This document shows, in pieces, positions 1 to 6,344 of a stretch of 21,658 bases of DNA. Where the stretch lies: the IMG/VR virus record IMGVR_UViG_3300042731_005626, positions 1 through 21,658 of that record. One strand, written 5' to 3'. The notes beneath the pieces are model-generated. The model searched no databases and was not told the origin of the DNA. It saw only the letters and a program-made list of their open reading frames with translations. Position 1 is the stretch's first letter, and each line of letters starts with the position of its first letter. Origin of the DNA: a virus. A program made the translations under genes and the position numbers.

Positions 1-23
1 TATATAAGAAAATTAAGGTTTTA

Positions 24-722
24 TTATTTAGGAATAAATATAACATCTACTCCATATACTTCTATTTTCATATCATTAAATAATTCTACATTTTTATATA
101 TTTCATTATCTTTATCCAAACTTGCAAAAAAACCATTATCATCTGTAGACATTACTGTACCATAGTCACCATTTAATAATTTGATATCATATACACCTGG
201 TAATATATCTTTATCTTTACCTACAAAATAATTACCATCATCTTTTAATTCTACTTCTATTCTAGTATCTTTAGTTTTAACAGGTTCTTTAGTTTCTATT
301 GGTTTTTGTGTTAGTTCTACAGTTTTATTATTTTTTACTTCTTCAACTAATTTATTAAAGTCTTCTTTTGTTCCTGCTGTATATGTTATATCTTGATATT
401 CCCCTGTACCAGTTAATATATTAGTTGTAATTGTGTTATCTTTTATTATCCATTCTGCTTTTGTTAATCCTTCTATATTATCTAATAACTTATTACCTTT
501 TATTTCATATGTTCCTACCCATTGTATTCGTCCTAAATCTTCCGACCAATTAGATAATACTAATTCATTTGTTTTATGATTTAATTCAATACATTTTACT
601 GTATCTTCATCTAATCTATAATAAAATTCCTGCAATTCTGGTGTACCCTGGTAACAAAACAGTATCATACCCACAATGATTAATATACCTACAATGGACA
701 TTATTATTATATTCTTTTTCAT
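24..722 (-). CDS. Membrane-anchored extracytoplasmic protein of unknown role
   Basis: This 232-residue protein starts with a short basic N-terminus and a hydrophobic segment (about residues 5-23) ending in Phe-Cys. That could be a membrane anchor or a poor lipobox, since Phe before the Cys is not canonical. Residues 30-130 look beta-rich, and residues 130-155 form a Lys/Thr/Glu/Pro linker. The C-terminal region (about 155-232, with GNYFVGKDKDILPGVYDI) resembles the small beta-sandwich repeat common in surface proteins of Gram-positive bacteria and their phages, whose signature is YxVGxDIxxGxY. The start follows GGAGGT at good spacing. The stop of the upstream antirepressor lies just before the ATG, so the two genes are probably translationally coupled. 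As the last gene of a regulatory operon it could act at the host envelope, for example in superinfection exclusion; that is inference. Confidence 0.8.
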   Translation of the reverse strand: MKKNIIIMSIVGILIIVGMILFCYQGTPELQEFYYRLDEDTVKCIELNHKTNELVLSNWSEDLGRIQWVGTYEIKGNKLLDNIEGLTKAEWIIKDNTITTNILTGTGEYQDITYTAGTKEDFNKLVEEVKNNKTVELTQKPIETKEPVKTKDTRIEVELKDDGNYFVGKDKDILPGVYDIKLLNGDYGTVMSTDDNGFFASLDKDNEIYKNVELFNDMKIEVYGVDVIFIPK

Positions 723-723
723 T

Positions 724-1416
724 TTAATTACCTCCTTCCAATAATAAATTATCTTTTAATTTTACATTTTTAAAACCCCTAAATTTTTTATCATATTTAT
801 TTGCTTTACAATTTTCAGTATAATATGTAAGATTGGATTCCTTCATAGCAGTTAGAAAATAATTTCGTCCTAAAGTATGGTATTTATTTTTGTCACAATA
901 TATTATATAATATCTATATAATACTACTGACTTTATATCACTACTAGATTGTGTAAGACAATCTGTAATGAACGATTGGACTCCATTATCTTCTAATAAT
1001 AGAAGTTTTGGGGTTCTTTTGGTTCCTTTGACTCTTTTGACTCTTTTAGCTTTAAATATTTCTTTCACTCTTTCATCTACTATTTTATTAATGTCTTCAT
1101 ATGTAAGTTTTAATTTCTTTTCACATTCAATAAAATATCGTCTTGCTTGTCTTCCTTTTTCATTTCTTTGTAACATGGAAATTTCTTTTGCCATGTCTAA
1201 AGTTAATTGATGCTCAACACGCTCGAAAGTCCCTAAAATTGGTTCCCCATTTTTGGGGTGGCGGAAAACAGTGAAGTCCAACCCTTTTTCAAAGCCATAA
1301 TCAATCATTCTTTTCATCCAAGTAGAATAATCTGCTCCAATTTCTAAAAAATTATATAAATCTCTACCTAAAACAGTATTTCTTTTTTCATAATTTACTT
1401 TTATCAATTCATTCAT
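724..1416 (-). CDS. AntA/AntB-family antirepressor with a D5-like winged-helix C-terminus
   Basis: This 230-residue protein has an N-terminal AntA/AntB antirepressor domain (about residues 5-100). Its family features are LGRDLYNFLEIGADYSTWMK, then HQLTLDMAKEISMLQRN and GRQARRYFIECEKKL. Members of this family relieve phage repression by inhibiting a repressor. A basic linker (residues 105-140, KRVKRVKGTKR) leads to a second domain (about 145-223). Its pattern, FITDCL, LYRYYIIYC, FLTAMKE and FRGFKNVKL, resembles the winged helix at the C-terminus of P4/D5-type primase-helicases, which suggests DNA binding. The start has AGGAGG at good spacing, two bases after the stop of the ribbon-helix-helix gene. 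The first domain is recognised with confidence; the second is a pattern-based call. Confidence 0.85.
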   Translation of the reverse strand: MNELIKVNYEKRNTVLGRDLYNFLEIGADYSTWMKRMIDYGFEKGLDFTVFRHPKNGEPILGTFERVEHQLTLDMAKEISMLQRNEKGRQARRYFIECEKKLKLTYEDINKIVDERVKEIFKAKRVKRVKGTKRTPKLLLLEDNGVQSFITDCLTQSSSDIKSVVLYRYYIIYCDKNKYHTLGRNYFLTAMKESNLTYYTENCKANKYDKKFRGFKNVKLKDNLLLEGGN

Positions 1417-1419
1417 TTT

Positions 1420-1593
1420 CTAATCCTCCTGGTGTTCTAATAATTTTCTAATTACTTCACTATAAGATTTTAAATCATAAGTAGTTTTTAATTTACTTAA
1501 TATTGCTCTATGCTTTGAATATAAAGATATTGTCATGTCTTCCTTTTTCTCTTTTTTTGGCTTATTTACTACTTTTAATTTTAATTTTTTCAT
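1420..1593 (-). CDS. Small ribbon-helix-helix DNA-binding protein
   Basis: This is a 57-residue basic protein: a Lys-rich N-terminus, a short beta segment (DMTISLYSKH, about residues 19-28), then two predicted helices ending in SYSEVIRKLLEH. That is the usual layout of an Arc/CopG-type ribbon-helix-helix repressor. The frame is open further upstream to 1644, but I start at 1593. GGAGGT lies 7 bases before that ATG, and the longer start would sit inside the -35 of the operon promoter, upstream of the expected transcript start. It is the first gene of a three-gene leftward operon with the antirepressor. It may bind the ACGTGT repeats just upstream (autoregulation), which is inference. Confidence 0.75.
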   Translation of the reverse strand: MKKLKLKVVNKPKKEKKEDMTISLYSKHRAILSKLKTTYDLKSYSEVIRKLLEHQED

Positions 1594-1615
1594 ATAAACA
1601 ACCTCCTTTTTCATT

Positions 1616-1644
1616 ATCTTAGCATCAAAATTTACTCTTGTCAA
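1616..1644 (-). promoter_or_regulatory. Promoter of the leftward regulatory operon
   Basis: Read on the minus strand this is TTGACA (1639-1644), a 17-base spacer and TAAGAT (1616-1621), with TG one base before the -10 (extended -10). It lies about 25 bases upstream of the ribbon-helix-helix start codon. Confidence 0.75.
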
Positions 1645-1656
1645 ATATAGTAAAAA

Positions 1657-1704
1657 ACGTGTAAAACGTGTATAACACGCTTTTTTAGGAAAAAAAGCGT
1701 GTTA
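1657..1704. promoter_or_regulatory. ACGTGT repeats and a 14-bp dyad, probable operator
   Basis: Two direct ACGTGT copies (1657-1662 and 1666-1671) run into a perfect dyad, TAACACGC plus six T (1673-1686) and its complement (1691-1704), with a 4-base spacer. The block lies directly upstream of the 1616-1644 promoter. The 13-mer GTGTAAAACGTGT (1659-1671) recurs exactly at 11230-11242. The dyad could also form a terminator-like hairpin, but no gene ends into it. The rest of the 1594-1963 gap is AT-rich, with one further dyad around 1755-1790 (TGAATCCA / TGGATTCA) and the promoter at 1906. Confidence 0.6.
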
Positions 1705-1905
1705 ATAAATTACAAGGGTAAACTTAGCAACTAAAAAAATCATAGCAAACAAATGAATCCACAGCAATTTTTAATTACTATGGATTCATAAGGTTTACTA
1801 AAAAATCTACAATTTAATTATAGTAAGGACACAAAGAATTCTATATACATAATATAATCTATTTGTATTTTTATCAACAAAAAAATTATATAATCCCAAA
1901 GAAAG

Positions 1906-1934
1906 TACATTATTTTTATGTTAACTGGTATAAT
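1906..1934 (+). promoter_or_regulatory. Promoter for the 1964-3733 virion genes
   Basis: An exact TATAAT (1929-1934) is preceded by TGG, giving an extended -10. The -35 at 17 bases (TACATT, 1906-1911) is weak. It sits 30 bases upstream of the first start codon of the rightward block. Confidence 0.6.
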
Positions 1935-1963
1935 AAAAGAAAAAAAGAGAGGATTGATAATAT

Positions 1964-2401
1964 ATGGCAAGTACTTTTTATACATATGGTCTTCTAGCAA
2001 GTAAGTTATTAGCAGGTGATATTGATTTTACTAATGATACTATTAAAATCATGATGACAACTAGTAGCTACTCTCCTGACCAGGATACACATGAATTTAA
2101 GGACGATGTAACCAATGAAGTCTCAGGGACAGGATATTCAGCGGGCGGAGAAACATTAAGCAACAAAAGTGTCGGTTATACAGCGGGAACTAATGTTACT
2201 AAAGTTGATGCTGATGATGTAACATGGTCATCAAGTACAATAGCCAATGCAAGAATAGCAGTAATATACAAAGACACGGGAGTCGCTGGAACTAGTCCAT
2301 TGATTGGTTATACTGATTTTGGAGCAGACAAAAGCACTGAAAGCGGGGATTTCATAATACAATTTGATGCTGATGGTATATTTACACTCACAACAGGGTA
2401 G
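1964..2401 (+). CDS. Phage virion-associated protein (beta-rich, conserved type)
   Basis: This 145-residue protein has the pattern I associate with a conserved phage structural family: an N-terminal FYTYGLLASKLLAGDIDF-type segment, DTIKIMM, then HEFKDDVTNEVSGTGYSAGG, ADDVTWSSSTIANARIAVIY, and a C-terminal GDFIIQFDADGIFTLT. It has no membrane segment or signal peptide. It is Ser/Thr/Gly-rich and acidic, as expected for a beta-structured capsid or tail accessory protein. GAGAGG precedes the ATG. The next gene starts 9 bases after its stop, so this is the first gene of a three-gene unit. The exact position in the particle cannot be told from sequence. Confidence 0.75.
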   Translation: MASTFYTYGLLASKLLAGDIDFTNDTIKIMMTTSSYSPDQDTHEFKDDVTNEVSGTGYSAGGETLSNKSVGYTAGTNVTKVDADDVTWSSSTIANARIAVIYKDTGVAGTSPLIGYTDFGADKSTESGDFIIQFDADGIFTLTTG

Positions 2402-2410
2402 GTGATTTAA

Positions 2411-3421
2411 ATGTCAGAAGCTACCTTACAACCAGATAATACAACGGGTCAAGATTCCTATATTAATTCTAGTTCGCCAGATACTAATTATGGTAGTAGT
2501 TCTATCATGTATATACAAAATACAGATAATCAACCAAGTTTTATTAAATTTAGTGACCTTACCGACTATATAGGAAAAGGATATACAATAAATAGTGCTA
2601 TATTAACCATATATAGTATAACGGGTTCAGGTACTATAAATTTATACAGACTTACCAGTGATTGGGACGAATCAACAATAACATATAATAATCAGCCTTC
2701 TGTAGATGGAACACTTATTACAAGTGCCGCCAGAGCTGGATCAGGTTATAACAATTTTACGATTACTGATTTAGTACAAAATTGGTGTAACGAAACATAT
2801 TCTAACTATGGAGTTGTATTAAAAAGTTCTAATACTGGATTTGCTAGAACCAGCGAATATATTACAGATTCAGCATTGAGACCAAAATTGTATATTAATT
2901 ATACAAGTGAAATTATTATCGAAACAACTAAAACAAATATAGATATTAATACAACATCTATAACTGTTACCAGAAGTTCAACAGGTATAACTACAAAATC
3001 AGATGTAACTATTAGTACTAGTAATATTAGTCTTTCATTAAATAGTATTTTTCAATTGACTAAATCAAATATATTAATAAATACACAAGATATAATACTA
3101 AGTCTAGGCTTTAGTACTACCACAACTAAATCAAATATATTAATAAATACAACATCTATAACTGTTACCAGAAGTTCAACAGGTGTAACTACAAAATCAA
3201 ATGTAACTATTAATACCAGTGATATTAATCTTTCATTAGGTATAACTAAAGTAACTACAAAATCAAATATAACTATTGATACTATAGATATTGTTGTCAA
3301 TATAAATATTCGAAATATATTATATTCTTTTTATGCACAATCTTATCAAAAAACATATTATGTAAATAATATCAACAGGACTTTTAATTTAAGACAATTA
3401 GATAGAATTTTCTACGTCTAA
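2411..3421 (+). CDS. DNRLRE-domain protein with six 22-residue repeats, likely virion surface or fibre protein
   Basis: This is a 336-residue protein. Residues 1-168 form a DNRLRE-type beta-sandwich: DSYINSSSPDTNYGSSS near the start, SFIKFSDL, INSAILTIYS, LTSDWDESTITYNNQPS, and RPKLYINYTS at the end. Residues 173-304 are exactly six tandem 22-residue repeats, each beginning TK[ST][ND] and followed by alternating hydrophobic positions of the INTxxIxLSL type. These probably stack as a beta-solenoid or fibre shaft. Residues 305-336 are a Tyr/Asn-rich tail. AGGTGA precedes the ATG. DNRLRE domains are common in cell-surface and phage adhesion proteins. Its place between two small virion-type genes supports a structural role. 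Attachment to a host glycan is inference. Confidence 0.75.
   Translation: MSEATLQPDNTTGQDSYINSSSPDTNYGSSSIMYIQNTDNQPSFIKFSDLTDYIGKGYTINSAILTIYSITGSGTINLYRLTSDWDESTITYNNQPSVDGTLITSAARAGSGYNNFTITDLVQNWCNETYSNYGVVLKSSNTGFARTSEYITDSALRPKLYINYTSEIIIETTKTNIDINTTSITVTRSSTGITTKSDVTISTSNISLSLNSIFQLTKSNILINTQDIILSLGFSTTTTKSNILINTTSITVTRSSTGVTTKSNVTINTSDINLSLGITKVTTKSNITIDTIDIVVNINIRNILYSFYAQSYQKTYYVNNINRTFNLRQLDRIFYV
2948..3212 (+). repeat. Near-identical 67-bp direct repeats inside the DNRLRE gene
   Basis: Copies at 2948-3014 and 3146-3212 differ at only two positions. Their 198-base offset is exactly three of the 22-codon units, which points to recent duplication of a three-unit block and allows length variation by recombination. 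Confidence 0.85.
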
Positions 3422-3439
3422 TAAATAGGTGGTGATAAA

Positions 3440-3733
3440 ATGGATAAATTTGTAAAACAAGAGAATGAAAAATTCACTATACAAATTAATTTTACAAATA
3501 TTCTAACAGAAGACGAATCTATATCAAGTTATACGTTATCAGCCATTAATAACAGTACCTTAGCAGATGTTGAGTCTACTATAATAGATTCCTCAAGTTT
3601 AAGCAATGACATAGTATATATTAAAGTAAAAGGTGGTACAAATGGAACTACTTATAAATTAACTATTTTAGGTACTAGTTCAATAGATAATGTATATGAA
3701 AAAGATTTATTAATGGAAATAGTAAATTTATAA
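3440..3733 (+). CDS. Small phage virion-associated protein
   Basis: This 97-residue protein has the pattern of a conserved phage family often found beside structural genes: KFTIQINFTNILTEDESISS, a Ser/Thr-rich stretch, VYIKVKGGTNGTTYKLTI, VYEKDLLMEIV. It reads like a single Ig-like or beta-sandwich domain, with no signal or membrane segment. AGGTGG lies 7 bases before the ATG. It is the last gene of the 1964-3733 unit. Downstream (3734-3827) I see only two orphan start-like sites followed by 6-8 codons, possibly remnants. The function is not known to me beyond a likely particle component. Confidence 0.7.
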   Translation: MDKFVKQENEKFTIQINFTNILTEDESISSYTLSAINNSTLADVESTIIDSSSLSNDIVYIKVKGGTNGTTYKLTILGTSSIDNVYEKDLLMEIVNL

Positions 3734-3827
3734 TATAAAAACAACAAGTGAATTGAATATTTATGGAAAAGGTGTTTTAATGGAAATTAAAAATATATAG
3801 AAAGGATTTTTAGTGAACAAAAAAAAA

Positions 3828-3850
3828 AAGGCCATCTAATAGATGGCCTT
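3828..3850 (-). terminator. Terminator of the long leftward operon
   Basis: Read on the minus strand, a perfect 10-bp stem (AAGGCCATCT / AGATGGCCTT) with a 3-base loop is followed by a run of ten or more T. On the plus strand no T-run follows, so it acts leftward. The stop codon of the 35-residue ORF at 3849 lies inside the stem. Confidence 0.9.
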
Positions 3851-3956
3851 AACAGTCTAAAAAAAATTCAAACAGTTGACAAATTTTCCAGATTACTATT
3901 ATAAACAATGTAACTGGAAAAAATATAATCGCTAATAAAATTAATATCGCTTTCAT
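3849..3956 (-). CDS. 35-residue single-pass membrane microprotein
   Basis: This small reading frame begins MKAILILLAIIFFPVTLF and continues hydrophobic to about residue 22 (FIIVI), then WKICQ and an aromatic, acidic end. It is essentially one membrane helix with a short tail. Its ATG overlaps the TAA of the preceding gene (TAATG), and AGGAG lies 11 bases upstream within that gene, which suggests coupled translation. The stop is inside the operon terminator. It is short, so it could be spurious, but the start signal and membrane pattern are good. A second 35-residue membrane ORF occurs in the same operon at 6169-6276. Confidence 0.6.
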   Translation of the reverse strand: MKAILILLAIIFFPVTLFIIVIWKICQLFEFFLDC

Positions 3957-4468
3957 TATAATATTTTCTCCTTCACTTCTGCTATTTTAGCAAATATACT
4001 AGTTTTCCCTGTAAGTCTCATTAATTCTTTATAAAATGAATCCAGTTTATCATCATTAAAACCCATCGGGTTCCTTACCTGGAAACTTTCTTCTGATTTA
4101 TTCTCTAGTTTATTTGTGAGTGAGTATTTCTCACAAATCTTAAAATCCTTTATGTAAATTACCTCATTGTGTTTTAATGGTTTCTTTTTTTCAAATGGTG
4201 CATCATAATCTAAATTATCTACCATTTCAGTCCAGGAAAATTCTATTTCCTGTCCTTCCAAAAGATATATATAATTATAAATATCATGTATTATATATTC
4301 TTTCATTTTTTGACTATCATATTCATATGATAGCCAATCATATAATAAAGTCCTTATTTCCCTTGATGTCATTGATTTAATTTCTAAGTCATCCTTACCT
4401 TTTATAAACTTATTTAATTCTTGTGCACAAGTAACTAGAGTATCTTTAGATATCTTGTTTAATAACAT
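3956..4468 (-). CDS. Unrecognised protein of the leftward operon (170 aa)
   Basis: I do not recognise this 170-residue protein. It is mixed helical and charged, with no signal peptide or membrane segment. The middle holds a Tyr/Ile-rich stretch (about residues 57-72, EYIIHDIYNYIYLLEG), followed by FSWTEMVDNLDYD and a basic KKKPLKHNEVIYIKDFKIC. The C-terminus (DDKLDSFYKELMRLTGKTSIFAKIAEVKEKIL) looks helical. GGGGAAATAACAA precedes the ATG. It is the penultimate gene of the operon and is followed by the overlapping microprotein. One copy of the 55-bp hairpin repeat lies directly upstream. Confidence 0.75.
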   Translation of the reverse strand: MLLNKISKDTLVTCAQELNKFIKGKDDLEIKSMTSREIRTLLYDWLSYEYDSQKMKEYIIHDIYNYIYLLEGQEIEFSWTEMVDNLDYDAPFEKKKPLKHNEVIYIKDFKICEKYSLTNKLENKSEESFQVRNPMGFNDDKLDSFYKELMRLTGKTSIFAKIAEVKEKIL

Positions 4469-4498
4469 TTGTTATTTCCCCTTTTTATTTTTATTTTT

Positions 4499-4553
4499 CT
4501 ATTAATATAGAAATGCTTATAAGGCGATTTTCACGCCAAATAAACTAATATTT
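4499..4553 (-). repeat. 55-bp intergenic hairpin repeat, copy 1
   Basis: The hairpin is at 4515-4545: outer 6-bp and inner 4-bp stems separated by a small symmetrical internal loop, and a 7-base loop (TGAAAAT on the coding strand). It differs from copy 2 (4842-4896) at three positions, all in the stems and all keeping pairing: one G-C to A-T compensatory pair, and one G-U to G-C change. Confidence 0.85.
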
Positions 4554-4809
4554 AATCATGCTTTAATTCTTTAATACCTACTAAACCCCATGTATAATAA
4601 CTATCGTTATATTCAAAATTATCTCCTATCAATTCAGTTTGAAACTCTTCTTCTTCTTCTTCATTATCACTCTCAATTTGATTAATTTTTTTCATGAAAA
4701 TTAATCTTGCCTCTTTTTCAGATTTAGTAATTTTAATTATAATTGGTTCTAAATCATTACTTCTGGGTTTGTCCTTATCAAATTCTACCTTATAAACCAT
4801 ATATAACAT
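4552..4809 (-). CDS. Small acidic unrecognised protein (85 aa)
   Basis: This short protein has a beta-type N-terminus (MLYMVYKVEFDKD), a central segment PIIIKITKSEKEARLIFMKK, a run of Glu (NEEEEEEFQTE) and an aromatic C-terminus (NDSYYTWGLVGIKEL). I do not recognise the family. I place the start at 4809 because GGAG then lies 11 bases upstream, close to the spacing used throughout this operon. An in-frame ATG at 4818 would leave only 2 bases. Its stop codon sits at the end of the first 55-bp hairpin repeat, and the second copy lies directly upstream, so the gene is bracketed by the two copies. Confidence 0.7.
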   Translation of the reverse strand: MLYMVYKVEFDKDKPRSNDLEPIIIKITKSEKEARLIFMKKINQIESDNEEEEEEFQTELIGDNFEYNDSYYTWGLVGIKELKHD

Positions 4810-4841
4810 CTTTTTCATTTCTCCTTTTAATTTTTATTTTC

Positions 4842-4896
4842 CTATTAATATAGAAATGCTTATAAGGCAATTTTCATGCCAAATAAGCTAATATTT
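4842..4896 (-). repeat. 55-bp intergenic hairpin repeat, copy 2
   Basis: The hairpin is at 4858-4888 (GCTTAT / ATAAGC outer stem, GGCA / TGCC inner stem). It has the same position relative to the neighbouring genes as copy 1: it begins at the stop of the upstream gene and ends before the ribosome binding site of the next. Confidence 0.85.
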
Positions 4897-5324
4897 TATT
4901 TGTCTAGCACCATATCACATAAATCATTATATGCCTGTATATAATAATGATTTTTGCCTACATCTTTATATTCGTTTAAATCTTTCTTATAGTCTATTAT
5001 CTTAAAACAAATTTCTTCAAATTCTATTTGGTCGATTTCAACATTAACAGTCAGATAATAATTTCTTAAATTCTTTACTATTGAAGTATCAAAAAGATTT
5101 AAAGTATAGTTATGTGCTAGATTAAACATAGACAATTTAGTATCCTCTTGTTGCTTTTTATCACCTGTCAATACTAGTTTCATATCTTCTGTTACTTCAA
5201 ATAGTTTCTTATGTTTATAATAACTATGAAGTTTATCATAATAATGCTTGTAATTAGATTCCAAAATTGCACACTCATTATAAATTTTGAAGTAATTTTC
5301 TCCTGTTAATTTTATTTTACCCAT
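4896..5324 (-). CDS. Unrecognised helical protein (142 aa)
   Basis: This 142-residue protein is rich in Tyr, Lys, Asn and Leu, with no signal or membrane segment. The N-terminal half is probably helical and aromatic (ENYFKIYNECAILES, then YYDKLHSYYKHKKLFEV). The C-terminal half has alternating hydrophobic and acidic residues (EIDQIEFEEICFKIIDYKK) and ends in a helix-like YNDLCDMVLDK. I cannot assign a family. The start follows GGAGAATAAAAAATA, the standard leader of this operon. It is a small soluble early protein by context; the role is unknown. Confidence 0.75.
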   Translation of the reverse strand: MGKIKLTGENYFKIYNECAILESNYKHYYDKLHSYYKHKKLFEVTEDMKLVLTGDKKQQEDTKLSMFNLAHNYTLNLFDTSIVKNLRNYYLTVNVEIDQIEFEEICFKIIDYKKDLNEYKDVGKNHYYIQAYNDLCDMVLDK

Positions 5325-5353
5325 TATTTTTTATTCTCCTTTTTGTTTAATCT

Positions 5354-5400
5354 ATGGATAATTATCCATGAAATAACCTAGTAGGCTTTAACACCTACTA
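5354..5400 (-). promoter_or_regulatory. Intergenic hairpin cassette A
   Basis: The large stem (5379-5400) pairs TAGTAGG with CCTACTA, plus a G-U pair, around GTTAAA (coding strand), and it includes the TAG stop at 5398-5400. A perfect 16-bp palindrome, ATGGATAATTATCCAT (5354-5369), takes the place of the AGTCC dyad of other cassettes. Confidence 0.8.
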
Positions 5401-5733
5401 AGCTAATAAATTAAACTGTTTGTCAAAATCTTTATCAACTAAATTAATTAATTTAAATTCCAGTTTCTTTAATTGCCTTAAATCATATGGTTTACTAGTT
5501 TCAATTTTAAAGCTAAAATTAAGTCTATTTAACAAATTATTAATTGATTCTAGTATTTTATAGTATTGATATATTTCTTTTAATTCTACGCTTAATTTTA
5601 CCCTTGATTCATAAATTAAAGCTAATAAAGAGTTTGACTTAAAATTAATAATAGAACTATTTAAAACCATTTGTATATTAGTTTTATCAAGTTCTATTAT
5701 GGTTAGAATTTCTAATATTATTTCTAATCTCAT
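5398..5733 (-). CDS. Unrecognised helical protein (111 aa)
   Basis: This 111-residue protein is strongly hydrophobic-helical in heptad style, rich in Leu, Ile and Asn. Examples are LEIILEILTIIELDKTNIQM, LLALIYESRVKLSVELKEIY and YYKILESINNLLNRL. It has charged residues throughout and no clear membrane segment. It looks like an all-alpha, possibly coiled-coil protein. The ATG follows AAGAAGGTGTTTTATA, a different ribosome-binding leader from the hairpin-preceded genes. It lies only 14 bases after the gene at 5748, with no hairpin between. Function unknown. Confidence 0.7.
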   Translation of the reverse strand: MRLEIILEILTIIELDKTNIQMVLNSSIINFKSNSLLALIYESRVKLSVELKEIYQYYKILESINNLLNRLNFSFKIETSKPYDLRQLKKLEFKLINLVDKDFDKQFNLLA

Positions 5734-5747
5734 TATAAAACACCTTC

Positions 5748-5963
5748 TTATATTTTATAATTTAAATCCATTGTACATTTAGCATGTAAATGATTTATAT
5801 CACTATCTAATAGGATAAAATTAGTAAACCTTAAATCATAGTTTACTATTAAATCATTATCATTATTTCTTAATGATAAGATATGTTTAGATAATGAAAA
5901 TCTTATATTAGGATAATTATTCTCAAAATATTCTAATATGTCTTTATAGCTATTGAATAACAT
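5748..5963 (-). CDS. Small unrecognised protein (71 aa)
   Basis: This 71-residue protein has an N-terminal aromatic/acidic helix (FNSYKDILEYFENNYP), then short beta-like segments (IRFSLSKHILSLRN, DLIVNYDLRFTNFILLDSD) and a final HLHAKCTMDLNYK. I do not recognise a family. GGAGTATAAATC precedes the ATG. It sits 3 bases after the stop of the 65-residue membrane gene and 14 bases before the next start, inside a compact four-gene block (5398-6276) that has hairpin cassettes only at its two ends. Confidence 0.65.
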   Translation of the reverse strand: MLFNSYKDILEYFENNYPNIRFSLSKHILSLRNNDNDLIVNYDLRFTNFILLDSDINHLHAKCTMDLNYKI

Positions 5964-5966
5964 GAT

Positions 5967-6164
5967 TTATACTCCTTTCAATATAATTATTACTAATAAT
6001 ATTGGTATACCTATGATATTTAATAGTGCATACACATTGATAATATCAAATACAACTAATAAAATTTTATTATTTATATCATTTTTTAAATATTTTAAAA
6101 TTTTATAAATTAATAAATATATTATGAAAGTTATTATTGATTTAAAAAATAATTCATTATCCAT
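5967..6164 (-). CDS. Small two-helix membrane protein (65 aa)
   Basis: This 65-residue protein is very hydrophobic: a first segment around residues 7-25 (FKSIITFIIYLLIYKILKYL), a short polar turn (KNDINNK), then a second long segment (residues 32-62, ILLVVFDIINVYALLNIIGI and on). It is probably an integral membrane protein with two or three passes. GGAGACTTTAAAATA precedes the ATG. Directly upstream lies another tiny membrane ORF (6169-6276). The pair may act together in the envelope, for example as a holin-like or exclusion pair; that is only a possibility, and nothing in the context points to lysis. Confidence 0.7.
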   Translation of the reverse strand: MDNELFFKSIITFIIYLLIYKILKYLKNDINNKILLVVFDIINVYALLNIIGIPILLVIIILKGV

Positions 6165-6168
6165 TATT

Positions 6169-6276
6169 TTAAAGTCTCCTTTTCATTTTATTTATTAATA
6201 TGATAAATGTAGGTACTGTAATACATACAAATATCATGAAACATATGTTTCTAAATAATTCTACTTCATTTTTCAT
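6169..6276 (-). CDS. 35-residue single-pass membrane microprotein
   Basis: This short reading frame starts MKNEVELFRN, continues as one hydrophobic helix (about residues 11-28, ICFMIFVCITVPTFIILI) and ends NKMKRRL, a positively charged cap suggesting a cytoplasmic C-terminus. The ATG has the operon's standard GGAGAATAAAAAA leader, and hairpin cassette B lies upstream. Its last codons overlap the ribosome binding site of the next gene (start 6164), so translation is probably coupled. It has Cys residues in the membrane segment and the same length as the microprotein at 3849, without clear sequence similarity. Confidence 0.65.
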   Translation of the reverse strand: MKNEVELFRNICFMIFVCITVPTFIILINKMKRRL

Positions 6277-6308
6277 TTTTTTATTCTCCTTTTCTTTTGT
6301 ACTTAAAA

Positions 6309-6338
6309 ATCCTTGTAAACTTTGATATTCACAAGGAT
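6309..6338 (-). promoter_or_regulatory. Intergenic hairpin cassette B
   Basis: A 12-bp stem, ATCCTTGTGAAT / GTTTACAAGGAT on the coding strand with two wobble pairs, closes the loop ATCAAA. The stem is nearly the same as in cassette I. There is no AGTCC dyad here. Confidence 0.8.
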
Positions 6339-6344
6339 AAAATT

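Noticed and set aside
1818-2000. 60-residue minus-strand ORF in the 1594-1963 gap
   Set aside because: It overlaps the virion gene promoter and start, has no ribosome binding site, and codes only for A/T-biased hydrophobic residues.
3760-3827. Tiny start-like sites after 3733
   Set aside because: Two ribosome-binding-like sites lead into frames of only 6-8 codons; possible gene remnants, but not supportable as genes.
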